From the NCBI GenBank assembly GCA_047971485.1, contig JBKDZR010000119.1, positions 1-12,376 of the forward strand: a stretch of DNA of 12,376 bases, given 5' to 3'. The DNA is from JBKDZR01 sp047971485 (GTDB taxonomy: Bacteria; Pseudomonadota; Alphaproteobacteria; Rhodobacterales; Rhodobacteraceae). This document shows, in pieces, positions 1 through 6,680 of this stretch (positions are counted from its first letter, which is position 1; each line of letters opens with the position of its first letter). Position numbers and translations under genes: made by a program. The notes below the pieces were generated by a model. The model did not search any database and was not told where the DNA came from. It was given only the letters and a program-made list of their open reading frames with translations.

Positions 1-827
1 GCGGGCGTCTGCATGCGGCTGTTGCTGGACCGCGCGTGGCGGTTGCCCTGCAGGATGGCGTCGACCTGATCCCAGACATTGTCGGTGACGATGGCCTCGT
101 GCTCGCCCGGATAGGCCTTGCCCTTGTGGACGGCCTCGCCGCGATAGACGCGGTTGCGGAGCACTCGATAGAGGTAGCCCTTGTCGATCAGCGTGCCCTG
201 CTTGCTGCGAAACCCCTCCCGCCGCAGCTCCTTCGCCAGCATCGTGGCCGAGCCGAGTTCGACGAAGCGCTCGAAGATCCGGCGCACCGAGGCGGCCTCA
301 GCCTCGTTGATCACCAGCTTGCGGTCCTGCACATCATAGCCGAGCGGCACATAGCCCCCCATCCAGATCCCCCGCTTGCGCGAGGCGGCGACCTTGTCGC
401 GGATGCGTTCACCGATGACCTCTCGCTCGAACTGGGCGAAGCTGAGAAGGATGTTCAGCGTCAGCCGCCCCATCGAGGTGGTCGTGTTGAAGGACTGCGT
501 CACCGAGACGAAGGTGACGCCGTTGCGGTCAAAGACCTCGACCAGCTTCGAGAAATCCATCAGGGCGCGGCTGAGCCGGTCGATCTTGTAGACCACGACC
601 ACGTCGATCAGCCCGTCGTCGATGTCGGCCAGCAGCTGTTTCAGGCCAGGCCGGTCCAGATTGCCGCCGGAGAAGCCACCGTCGTCATAGCGGTCGCGGG
701 TGGCGACCCAGCCCTCGGATTTCTGGCTGGCGATATAGGCTTCGCAGGCCTCTCGCTGGGCGTCGAGGCTGTTGAACTCCATGTCGAGCCCTTCCTCGCT
801 CGACTTGCGGGTCTAGATGGCGCAGCG
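1..827 (-). pseudogene. Large serine recombinase (resolvase/invertase family), broken at the N-terminus and cut by the window edge
   Basis: Reading leftward from 827 gives RCAI, a TAG stop (813-815), then TRKSSEEGLDMEFNSLDAQR and a long open frame to base 1. Serine recombinases start with a Y-x-R-x-S motif whose Ser attacks DNA; here TAG replaces the expected Tyr (TAC), two codons before the conserved Arg. Further on are the resolvase-domain motif DRLSRALMDFSKL, the LLSFAQFEREVIGERI region that leads into the long helix, then a recombinase domain (GYVPLGYDVQDRKLVINEAE). The C-terminal end lies outside the window. No credible start codon lies upstream of RCAI, where the homology seems to stop and unrelated sequence begins. 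Restarting at the Met of GLDMEF would lose the catalytic Ser. Such enzymes integrate and excise phages and islands, so this is probably a dead integrase at an old junction. Family assignment is firm; inactivity is inferred from the stop and the missing start. Confidence 0.88.
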
Positions 828-829
828 CC

Positions 830-1288
830 AGATCCAACCCACCCACATCATCGCATGGTCACTGTGGCGAAGGGCCCATCAGGCCGCGGCAAGACAAGCT
901 CACATCAAGCTCAATGCGCAACTGTAATGCTAGCGTCCCGAGCAACTGATGCGAGGCGCTCGCCAAAAAATCCCGTTCCACGCCCAACTGCCCGATCTTC
1001 GAGTGCAGCTTCTCAATCTCGGCCTCGGAGGCGCGGGTCTCATCTGATTTACCCCGCTCGAAGGCCTGCGCCATGTTGGCAATCGACGCGCGCTTCCAGC
1101 CGCTGATCATGTTCGGATGTACGCCGTATTTGCGCGACAGATCGGCCAGCGTCAGTTCCTCGCGGATCGCTTCAAGCGCCACCTTGGCTTTGAACTCCGG
1201 CGAATGGTTCTTTCTCTTCGTCATTGCAGATCGTCTTTCTCATCAGGCGACCCACCTTAAACACTGGTCCGAATTTCCGCGACCAACT
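830..1288 (-). mobile_element. Truncated IS3-family insertion sequence inserted into an IS5-family element
   Basis: This stretch contains the OrfA remnant and its leader. The leader side, near 1260-1288, holds sequence of the kind found at IS3-family ends (minus strand AATTCGGACCAGTGTTTAAG). It directly adjoins the point (about 1289) where IS5-transposase homology stops, in GLAATAQ. The opposite end is lost together with OrfB, and I could not find a matching terminal inverted repeat near 830-860. Both borders are therefore approximate. Confidence 0.6.
859..1224 (-). pseudogene. IS3-family transposase OrfA, C-terminally altered, OrfB missing
   Basis: The 121-aa frame begins MTKRKNHSPEFKAKVALEAI, the classic start of IS3-family OrfA (HTH_Tnp_1). 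A helix-turn-helix lies at about residues 24-46 (LTLADLSRKYGVHPNMISGW) and a leucine-zipper-like helix near 68-88 (EIEKLHSKIGQLGVERDFLA). After DFLASASHQ the sequence no longer looks like the family tail, and the catalytic OrfB that should follow at once is absent: the recombinase remnant begins about 30 bases past the stop. OrfA binds the element ends, and OrfB, made by -1 frameshifting, carries the DDE catalysis, so this copy cannot move by itself. A start preceded by AAGACGATCTGCA is plausible. Family is clear; the downstream breakpoint, somewhere between about 830 and 950, is uncertain. Confidence 0.85.
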
Positions 1289-1835
1289 CTGTGCTGTTGC
1301 GGCCAACCCATCTGCAATGAACAGGCGCAGGTGATCGGCGTCATAGCCGGCGTCCATGATGACATGCCCGACGCCTTCCAGCCCCTCGATCAGCCCGCGT
1401 GCCTGCGGACAGTCGCCCCTTGTCCGGGCGTGATTGTGAACCGGATCGGCAGCCCGAGCGCATCGACGGCGGCGTGGATTTTCGTGCTCAGCCCACCTTT
1501 GGAGCGACCGATGCCGGCAGCTTCAAGCCCCCCCTTTGAGAGGTCGCATCGGCATGCGTCTTGCAGATGGTGGCGTCGACCAACACATATTCGAAGTCTG
1601 GCTCTGCGCTCAACACTTTGAAAAGATTCTCCCAAACACCGGCCAGCGTCCAGCGCCGGAACCGCGAATGTACCATGCGCCAGTTTCCCAGTTCCGGCGG
1701 CAGATCGCGCCAAGGCGATGCCCCGCGTGCCAGCCAAAGGATCGCATCGACAAAAAGCCGGTTATCAGCGCCTGTGCGTCCCCGAAAGAGGGCGCAACGC
1801 GACCGCGGCAACAAAATCAGCGGTTGGAGGGGCAT
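1289..1835 (-). pseudogene. IS5-family transposase, two frameshifts and truncated C-terminus
   Basis: Pieces in two frames join into one IS5-family DDE transposase. The first piece has GRTGADNRLFVDAILWLA, SPWRDLPPELGNW and DFEYVLVDATICKTHADAT, the last containing the first catalytic Asp. A one-base loss near 1512-1516 shifts the frame inside GLKLPA/IGRSKGGL; the second piece continues STKIHAAVDALGLPIRFTI. Another one-base loss near 1415-1421 (TPGQ/GDCPQARG) returns to the first frame, giving GLIEGLEGVGHVIMDAGYDA with the second catalytic Asp. Homology ends at LFIADGLAATAQ where the IS3 fragment starts, so the catalytic Glu and the right end are gone. The Met at 1833-1835 is the nearest in-frame start, but the residues before GRTGADNR do not resemble the family, so the N-terminus may be damaged too. 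Family is secure; it is inactive. Confidence 0.85.
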
Positions 1836-2040
1836 AGCCGGTATAACGTACACCTGCCCGGCCGGCAAAAGCGCCCCCCAAGGGTCAGGCCCGGCCCTTG
1901 GCCCCAAGCCGGGGAGCGGCAGGAACAGTTTTCCGTCCCCGCCGTGACCGAAGGTCTTGTTCCGCAACCTGTTAGGACATGTTTGAGGCGCCCAAAGACG
2001 ATCCCGCTTTTGTACGGGCCCGCGCGCCCATCGGCTTTAC
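1836..2040. other. Intergenic remnant between the IS5 fragment and the operon terminator, with a small hairpin
   Basis: No convincing gene is visible in these 205 bases. An exact 7-base inverted repeat CCAAGGG (1878-1884) / CCCTTGG (1895-1901) with a 10-base loop could fold in RNA of either strand, but neither side has a T-tract. The left part may be the degraded upstream end of the IS5 element. I could not identify a terminal inverted repeat or a target duplication. Confidence 0.4.
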
Positions 2041-2082
2041 AAAATGCAAAACCGACGGCCCCGGTGTGCGGACAGCCGTCGG
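2041..2082 (-). terminator. Rho-independent terminator of the leftward hydrolase/aldehyde dehydrogenase operon
   Basis: CCGACGGC (2052-2059) pairs exactly with GCCGTCGG (2075-2082), giving an 8-bp GC-rich stem with a 15-base loop. On the minus strand the stem is followed directly by TTTTGCATTTT. It lies about 50 bases after the stop of the 58-aa gene, the right place to end that leftward operon. Confidence 0.85.
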
Positions 2083-2130
2083 AAGGGTCAGATCACGCGA
2101 CGGATGGCCCCGCAGCCGCCGCCATGCGCA

Positions 2131-2307
2131 TCAGTCGTGATCTTGTTTGGTCACGTAGTTTTCGAAATGGGCGGCATGGGCCTCGGTCGTGAACGGGCCG
2201 AAAACCTGGGGGGCCTCGTCCTGCGCGACCAGAACATACCAGCCCGCGCGCGGATGCTGTTCGTCCGGCGTGGCGCCATCGTTCCAGTAAGGGGTGTGCT
2301 GGGTCAT
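2131..2307 (-). CDS. Conserved-looking small hypothetical protein (58 aa), last gene of the leftward operon
   Basis: This small gene begins MTQHTPYWNDGATPDEQHPR and ends YVTKQDHD before a TGA stop. Its start is well supported: GGAGGA lies eight bases before the ATG, and the stop of the aldehyde dehydrogenase gene is only 14 bases upstream, so the two are almost certainly co-transcribed. A terminator follows about 50 bases on. The core (GWYVLVAQDEAPQVFGPFTT followed by EAHAAHFENYV) alternates hydrophobic residues in a way that suggests two beta strands and a short helix. The protein is acidic and rich in aromatic residues, with no signal peptide or membrane segment. I do not recognise the family. 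Its fixed place behind a dehydrogenase suggests an accessory or substrate-handling role, which is only inference. Confidence 0.8.
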   Translation of the reverse strand: MTQHTPYWNDGATPDEQHPRAGWYVLVAQDEAPQVFGPFTTEAHAAHFENYVTKQDHD

Positions 2308-2321
2308 CTTGGTCTTCCTCC

Positions 2322-3770
2322 TCAGTCCAGTCGGTGCGACAGGCGTTTGATGATCTGGTAGGCCTCAAAACCCTCTTGCCCGCCTTCGCGCCCATAGCCC
2401 GATTCCTTGACCCCGCCCGAAGGGGCCTCATGGGTTGAGCCGCCGGTATGGTTGATTGACAGGATCCCGGCCTCGTAGTCATGGGCAATCCGGTGGGCCG
2501 TGGCCGCGTCATTGGTGAAGGCATAGGCGGCCAGACCGTAGGGGGTGCCGTTCGCCTCATCCAGGGCCACGTCCAGATCGCTGAAACGCCGGACCAGGGC
2601 CACGGGGCCAAAGGGCTCTTCCTGCATGATCGTGGCCTCCAGCGGCACATCGGTCAGCACCGTTGGCTCGAAGAACCAGCCGGTGTTGCCCATGCGCCGA
2701 CCGCCGGTGACCAGCTTGGCGCCCTTCTCGATGGCATCGGCAATCAGGCGCTCCATGGCTTCCAGACGCCGTGGATTGGCCAGTGGCCCCATCCGGACAT
2801 CATCCTCCAGCCCATTGCCGATTTTCAGCGATTGCGCGACGGCAACAAACTGATCGACGAAGGCATCGTGATTGCTGTCATGCACGAAAAACCGCGTGGG
2901 CGAGGTGCAGACCTGCCCGGAGTTCACGAACTTGGCAAAGGCGGATCGTTTGGCGGCCTCGACCGGATCGGCATCGGCGCAAACGATAACCGGCGCATGG
3001 CCGCCCAGCTCCATGATGCAGGGCTTCATCACCTTGCCGGCAAGGCTGGCGATCAGCTTGCCCACGGGAACCGAGCCCGTGAAGGCCACCATGCGGATCT
3101 GCGGCGCGGCGATCAGGTGCTCGGAAATCATCGGGGGATTGCCGAAGACCAGGTTGATCACCCCGTCGGGTACCCCGGCCTCCTGGAAACACGAAACCAG
3201 GGCGCAAGCGGTGGCCGGCGTTTCTTCGGAGCATTTGATGACAAAGCTGCACCCGGCAGCCAGGCCGGGGGAGAGCTTGCGCAACACGCCCCCCGAGGGG
3301 AAATTCCACGGCACGAACGCGGCCACCGGGCCGATGGGCTGGCGGATCGTGGACAGGGCGATGTTATCGGCCGAGGGGATGACCCGGCCGTAGCTGCGCT
3401 TGGCTTCCTCGACACACCAGCCGATATTGCCGGATCCACGGCTGACCTCGGCCTCGGCCTCGCGGTGGTTCTTGCCGTTCTCGATCGTGGCGATGCGGGC
3501 GATTTCACTGGCCCGCGCGCGGAGCAGCGCCTGGGCCTTCATCAGGATTGCGCCGCGCTCCGCCGCACTCATCCGCGACCAGACGCGAAAGCCCCGTGCG
3601 GCGGCCTCAACCGCGCGGGTCAGATCGGCCTCGGTGGCATGGGGGACGCGGCCGATTTCCTGGGCCGTGGCGGGGTTGAAGACCGGTTCGCTTTCGCGGG
3701 CATCAGCGCCGATCCATTCACCGTCGATGAACAGGCGCGGGGCGGGATAGTCCGTGGACAGGGCGGTCAT
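2322..3770 (-). CDS. NAD(P)-dependent aldehyde dehydrogenase (succinate-semialdehyde-dehydrogenase-like)
   Basis: This 482-aa cytosolic enzyme has the full length and all marks of the ALDH superfamily, oxidising an aldehyde to its acid with NAD(P)+. Visible motifs are PWNFP with oxyanion Asn156, the cofactor-binding Lys179, the Rossmann loop FTGSVPVGK (230-238), general base Glu254 in ELGGHAP, nucleophile Cys288 in NSGQVCTSP, and EEPFGPV with Glu385. After Lys179 the family usually has Pro; here it is Cys (VIKCSEETP), a small oddity. The substrate cannot be read from sequence; overall it resembles semialdehyde dehydrogenases. Its ATG overlaps the stop of the upstream alpha/beta hydrolase (ATGA), implying translational coupling, so it may oxidise an aldehyde from the same pathway. 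The Met chosen gives the usual family N-terminus (PRLFIDGEWI). Confidence 0.95.
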   Translation of the reverse strand: MTALSTDYPAPRLFIDGEWIGADARESEPVFNPATAQEIGRVPHATEADLTRAVEAAARGFRVWSRMSAAERGAILMKAQALLRARASEIARIATIENGKNHREAEAEVSRGSGNIGWCVEEAKRSYGRVIPSADNIALSTIRQPIGPVAAFVPWNFPSGGVLRKLSPGLAAGCSFVIKCSEETPATACALVSCFQEAGVPDGVINLVFGNPPMISEHLIAAPQIRMVAFTGSVPVGKLIASLAGKVMKPCIMELGGHAPVIVCADADPVEAAKRSAFAKFVNSGQVCTSPTRFFVHDSNHDAFVDQFVAVAQSLKIGNGLEDDVRMGPLANPRRLEAMERLIADAIEKGAKLVTGGRRMGNTGWFFEPTVLTDVPLEATIMQEEPFGPVALVRRFSDLDVALDEANGTPYGLAAYAFTNDAATAHRIAHDYEAGILSINHTGGSTHEAPSGGVKESGYGREGGQEGFEAYQIIKRLSHRLD

Positions 3771-4540
3771 TGGCCGTATACCTCGCGCAGGAACTTGTGA
3801 ACCTCGGAGTTGAACACGCGCGGTTCCTCCCAGTACATCGAATGTGGCCCATCGGGCACCACCGAGATCGTGCCGTTCTTCAGCTTTTCGGCGGCCAGGC
3901 GCACCGTATCGGGCCAGAGCACCGCATCCTTGCCCCCCGCCAGAAAATGCACTGGCACGCCGGATGCGTCGATCTGGGCGCAGGTCGGGCCCTGGGCGTT
4001 CAGGTTGCGCAGATCCTGCATGGTGGCGGCGTTGAACGTGCCCTGTTCCTTGAACAGCCAGGCCATTTCGGGATTGCCGGCCCGAAATTCACGCGACAGC
4101 AGGCGATCCATCACCGGAAGTTTCTCGGCCTCGGCGCGGTTGGCCAACTGACGTTCCTTGATCTCGGGGTCTGATATGCCGCCCAGCGAATGTGCCAGAA
4201 TCACGCCCGCCACCTTTTCGGGGTGGGCCAGCGCCAGATGCAGACAGGGCAGCGCCCCGATGGACTGGCCCAGATAAACCGATTTCTCGATGCCCGTCGC
4301 CTCGGCGATGGCGCGCAGGTCATGGACGAAATCGTGACTGTCCGGACCGCCCTGGACCGGATCGGACAGGCCAAAGCCGCGCAGATCCGGCAACACGACG
4401 GTATAGAAGCGCGCCAGATAGGGCACCTGCTGAAACCAGGCCGCGTGATGGCCGCCAGAGCCATGGACCAGCGTGATCGCCGGCCCCTGCCCGTGCACCT
4501 CATAGTAGATCTTCACGCCATTCGCAGATGCATAGGGCAT
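3767..4540 (-). CDS. Alpha/beta-fold hydrolase
   Basis: This 257-aa soluble protein has the alpha/beta hydrolase fold and its catalytic triad: nucleophile Ser93 in GQSIG, acid Asp205 in GGKDAVLWP and His233 in DGPHSMYW. HGSGG at 26-30 forms the oxyanion hole and PDLRGFGLSD (51-60) is the usual loop. A cap region lies at about 120-190. Family members cleave esters, lactones, enol-lactones or C-C bonds of ring-cleavage products; the sequence resembles the 3-oxoadipate enol-lactonase / meta-cleavage hydrolase group but the substrate is not determinable. A strong site (AAGGGAGG) lies about seven bases before the ATG. It starts 48 bases after the 53-aa gene and its stop overlaps the aldehyde dehydrogenase start, so hydrolysis and aldehyde oxidation are probably made together. 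Confidence 0.93.
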   Translation of the reverse strand: MPYASANGVKIYYEVHGQGPAITLVHGSGGHHAAWFQQVPYLARFYTVVLPDLRGFGLSDPVQGGPDSHDFVHDLRAIAEATGIEKSVYLGQSIGALPCLHLALAHPEKVAGVILAHSLGGISDPEIKERQLANRAEAEKLPVMDRLLSREFRAGNPEMAWLFKEQGTFNAATMQDLRNLNAQGPTCAQIDASGVPVHFLAGGKDAVLWPDTVRLAAEKLKNGTISVVPDGPHSMYWEEPRVFNSEVHKFLREVYGQ

Positions 4541-4588
4541 CGGTATCCTCCCTTGGAATGCGGGGTGTGTGTCGGATGGCCAGCCGGC

Positions 4589-4750
4589 TCAGTCGTCGTG
4601 ATCGTGTCCAAGCGTCTCGTCCGGGCCGTCCACAAGCCGTTCCTCAATCACCTGTCTCCGGCTGACCAGAAACTCGGCGGGCGGCCCCTTGCGGCGGGGC
4701 CCCTTGGCGCGGGGCTTGGGCTGTTTGTCCGTCTCGGGCTTAGGCATCAT
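4589..4750 (-). CDS. Small charged hypothetical protein (53 aa), first gene of the leftward operon
   Basis: The frame starts MMPKPETDKQPKPRAKGPRR and ends VDGPDETLGHDHDD. The first half is strongly basic and Pro/Lys/Arg-rich, and the last ten residues are acidic with two His. GGAG lies six bases before the first ATG, a good ribosome site; a second ATG follows immediately, so either Met may be used. The frame continues open upstream, but the ribosome site and the divergent promoter gap favour this short form. The alpha/beta hydrolase begins 48 bases downstream. There is no signal peptide or membrane segment, and the basic part looks disordered. The family is not recognised. It could be a nucleic-acid-binding or regulatory peptide, or simply a leader-type small protein; both are guesses. 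Confidence 0.6.
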   Translation of the reverse strand: MMPKPETDKQPKPRAKGPRRKGPPAEFLVSRRQVIEERLVDGPDETLGHDHDD

Positions 4751-4991
4751 GATGCGCTCCGGCTGCTGTCCGCCCCAAGCTAGGACCACGGGCCGGGACG
4801 GGAAACCCCCGGACGGCGCAACACAGACGTGCGCCGGGCAAGACAATGATCCGCCTTGCCAGGGGAACTGTCGTGCCCGATGCAACATAGGTGTCGCAAC
4901 CGCGGCCTTTACCCGCCTTCCCCTCAGGGACAAGCTGGGCCAAATTCCCGGGATCCCGCAGCGAACGGGCCGGACATATGGAGGAAAACCG
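4751..4991. promoter_or_regulatory. Divergent promoter region between the two catabolic operons
   Basis: Two operons start back to back across these 241 bases, so both promoters must lie here or just inside the 53-aa gene. An exact inverted repeat CGGCGCA (4814-4820) / TGCGCCG (4830-4836) with a 9-base spacer is a candidate operator or hairpin. Sigma70-like boxes are weak: TTGCCA at 4856-4861 is a possible rightward -35, without a convincing -10. A clear ribosome site, GGAGGAAAAC, precedes the VOC gene. No dedicated regulator gene lies in these two operons. Confidence 0.5.
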
Positions 4992-5411
4992 ATGAAGACC
5001 AACCTTCCCGAAGACTGGAGCGACAAGCCCCACTCGTTGCATCACGTCAACTTTCCGACAACGGATCCGGACCGGACCCGGGAATGGTATGCCCGTGTGT
5101 TCAACATGGACCATCAGGATGTCTCGAAATGGTCGAACACCAAGGTTCTGCTGATGACGCGCGGCAATTTCGACCTGCATTTCACCCCCTGCACGCCCGA
5201 ACAGATGCAGCGCATGGCGCCGTTCCATTTCGCCGTCGAAGTCTATGACTGGGATGCGTTCCTGGCCCATCTCAAGACCCTGAAGGTACGCTATACAAAG
5301 CCGGTGGAACGCGCACAGAACAATTCGAAGTTCTGCTACATCCATGACCCGGACGGCACGATGATCGAGCTGGTCTACCATGGCAACCGCGACAGCGTTC
5401 CCGCCTTTTGA
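4992..5411 (+). CDS. VOC-superfamily protein (glyoxalase / dioxygenase-like)
   Basis: This 139-aa protein is a single VOC module of two beta-alpha-beta-beta-beta repeats. Candidate metal ligands sit at the expected places: His17/His18 in SLHHVNF, His79 in APFHFAVEVYDWDAF, and Glu126 in the signature DPDGTMIELVYH (119-130). Members use a bound metal for isomerisation, epimerisation, ring cleavage or glutathione/fosfomycin-type chemistry; at this length it is more like a glyoxalase-type isomerase or small lyase than a full extradiol dioxygenase, which is about twice as long. The ATG at 4992 is chosen because GGAGGA precedes it at the right distance; an in-frame open stretch upstream lacks family resemblance. 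It opens the rightward operon, with the HbpS-like gene 12 bases after its stop. Its exact reaction is unknown. Confidence 0.9.
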   Translation: MKTNLPEDWSDKPHSLHHVNFPTTDPDRTREWYARVFNMDHQDVSKWSNTKVLLMTRGNFDLHFTPCTPEQMQRMAPFHFAVEVYDWDAFLAHLKTLKVRYTKPVERAQNNSKFCYIHDPDGTMIELVYHGNRDSVPAF

Positions 5412-5423
5412 TCGGAGACAGAG

Positions 5424-5864
5424 ATGAATATCACCCTTGAACAGGCCCGCGAAATCGTTGCTGCGGGGCAGAAGGCTGCCGTGGCTCTGGGTAAACCGAT
5501 GACCATTGTGGTCTGCGATACCGGCGGCTTTATCGTTGCCTGCGACCGGATGGATGGCGCGCGTCCGCTGACCCCGCAGATTGCCCATGCCAAGGCCTAT
5601 ACCGGCGCGATCATGCAGCGCCCGGGCACCATGCTGAAGGGCTGGGCCGAGGGGCAGCCGGGCTTCTGGTCGGCGGTCAGCCAGATGGGGCAGCAACCGA
5701 TTGTTGCCACCCATGGCGCGATCACCATCAAGAAGGATGGTGACATCATCGGTGGCCTTGGGGCCTCGGGTGGGACCGGCGAGGAAGACGAGGCGCTTTG
5801 TATCGAGGTGCTCAGTCAGCTGGGCTACGACACCAATTTCGCCGAGTGGAACAAGGTTCGCTGA
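5424..5864 (+). CDS. GlcG/HbpS-type haem-degrading-fold protein
   Basis: This 146-aa protein belongs to the GlcG/HbpS (DUF336) family. The signature is the C-terminal half: HGAITIKKDGDIIGGLGASG followed by GTGEEDEALC (97-126), preceded by the early strand MTIVVCDTGGFIVACDRMDGA (26-46). Length is normal and there is no signal peptide, so it is cytosolic, unlike exported HbpS. Known members bind haem or assist redox enzymes, and relatives are common inside operons for glycolate, glycerol or aromatic catabolism, where their role is mostly undefined. GGAGA lies seven bases before the start, and the VOC gene ends 12 bases upstream. The MetE-like gene follows after 19 bases. It is probably an accessory or sensing protein of this pathway. 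Family is confident, function not. Confidence 0.92.
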   Translation: MNITLEQAREIVAAGQKAAVALGKPMTIVVCDTGGFIVACDRMDGARPLTPQIAHAKAYTGAIMQRPGTMLKGWAEGQPGFWSAVSQMGQQPIVATHGAITIKKDGDIIGGLGASGGTGEEDEALCIEVLSQLGYDTNFAEWNKVR

Positions 5865-5883
5865 GCCAAGGGAGGCCAAGCAT

Positions 5884-6633
5884 ATGGCAGATGATTTTTT
5901 CTACCGTGCCGATCCGCCAGAAAATCTTGCCGGCGATGATATCGCGGCACTGGCGAAGCTGCAGGAGCAATGCGGTCTTTCGGTCGCGACCCCCGGTCAT
6001 CCCTTGACGCCGGAAGAGATGAAGACTGGGCCTCATGAAGCGATTGAACGCTCGGGCGCAGATCTGGAACGGGCCAAGGAAGGGCTGATTCCGGTCAAGC
6101 TGTGTCTGCCCTTGCCGGGGCTGAACGGGTTGGACCCGATGCTTCTGGGCGGTCTGATCGGCAATCTGATCAGCGATGGGGCCAAGATCCTGGAATTCGA
6201 TGGCCGCACCCTGAGCGATCCTGCTGTTGATCTGGGGGATGACGGCTTCACGCTGGCCGGCCTGCTGCGCCCCGATGGGTTCCGGCTGGCCGTGCATCTG
6301 GGCGCGCTGTCCGCCTGGACGCCGGAACGCCTGACCGAGGTAACCGAGGAACTGGCTGCGGATCGTTACGTTTTCGAGACGGCGCCGGGCGCGGATTACA
6401 GCGTGCTGTCGGCCCTGCCCGAAGAGGCGCTGGCGGTTCTGGGGCTGGTCGATGCGAGCGGTCAGATTGACGCCGATGCGGTTCTGGATGCATTGGACGC
6501 GATTGACGAGATCCTCGGCCAGGATCGCATGGCGCTGACAGCGACAGGCCCGATCACCGATGCTGCGGTGCAAAAAGAGGTCCTGACCCAGATCGCCGAC
6601 ATCTCTGTCCGCTTCTTCGGGTTTGCTGCCTGA
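5884..6633 (+). CDS. Hypothetical protein with a MetE (cobalamin-independent methionine synthase) C-terminal-like barrel, zinc cysteines missing
   Basis: The 249-aa product does not match any enzyme I can name, but its strand order resembles the MetE/UROD-type TIM barrel: VKLCLPLPG (71-79), then LIGNLISDGAKILEFDGRTL (91-110), FRLAVHLGA (133-141), RYVFETAPGADYSVLSALPE (161-180), LAVLGLVDASG (183-193) and LGQDRMALTATG (211-222). In MetE the zinc is held by His-x-Cys, Glu and Cys on these strands. Here His138 and Glu165 could correspond, but the Cys positions read Gly140 and Thr (219/221). Methyl transfer to homocysteine is therefore unlikely; a different reaction or a structural role is possible. 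GGGAGG stands nine bases before the ATG and the HbpS-like gene ends 19 bases upstream, so it is the last gene of this operon. The barrel assignment is by eye and moderate only. Confidence 0.75.
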   Translation: MADDFFYRADPPENLAGDDIAALAKLQEQCGLSVATPGHPLTPEEMKTGPHEAIERSGADLERAKEGLIPVKLCLPLPGLNGLDPMLLGGLIGNLISDGAKILEFDGRTLSDPAVDLGDDGFTLAGLLRPDGFRLAVHLGALSAWTPERLTEVTEELAADRYVFETAPGADYSVLSALPEEALAVLGLVDASGQIDADAVLDALDAIDEILGQDRMALTATGPITDAAVQKEVLTQIADISVRFFGFAA

Positions 6634-6637
6634 CAAG

Positions 6638-6680
6638 GAGGGCTCAGACAGACTGAAGGTCTGATCTGAGCCCTCTTATT
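6638..6680 (+). terminator. Strong hairpin terminator after the rightward VOC/HbpS/MetE-like operon
   Basis: Five bases after the stop, AGGGCTCAGA plus CAGAC pairs with GTCTG plus ATCTGAGCCCT across a five-base loop (TGAAG), a stem of about 15 bp with one bulged base. The tail (CTTATT) is only moderately T-rich. The stem is strong enough to act as a terminator or a stabilising 3' structure. Confidence 0.75.

Noticed and set aside
36..1106. 356-aa rightward open frame
   Set aside because: It is antisense to the recombinase and IS3 remnants, has no family resemblance, and arises from high GC content.
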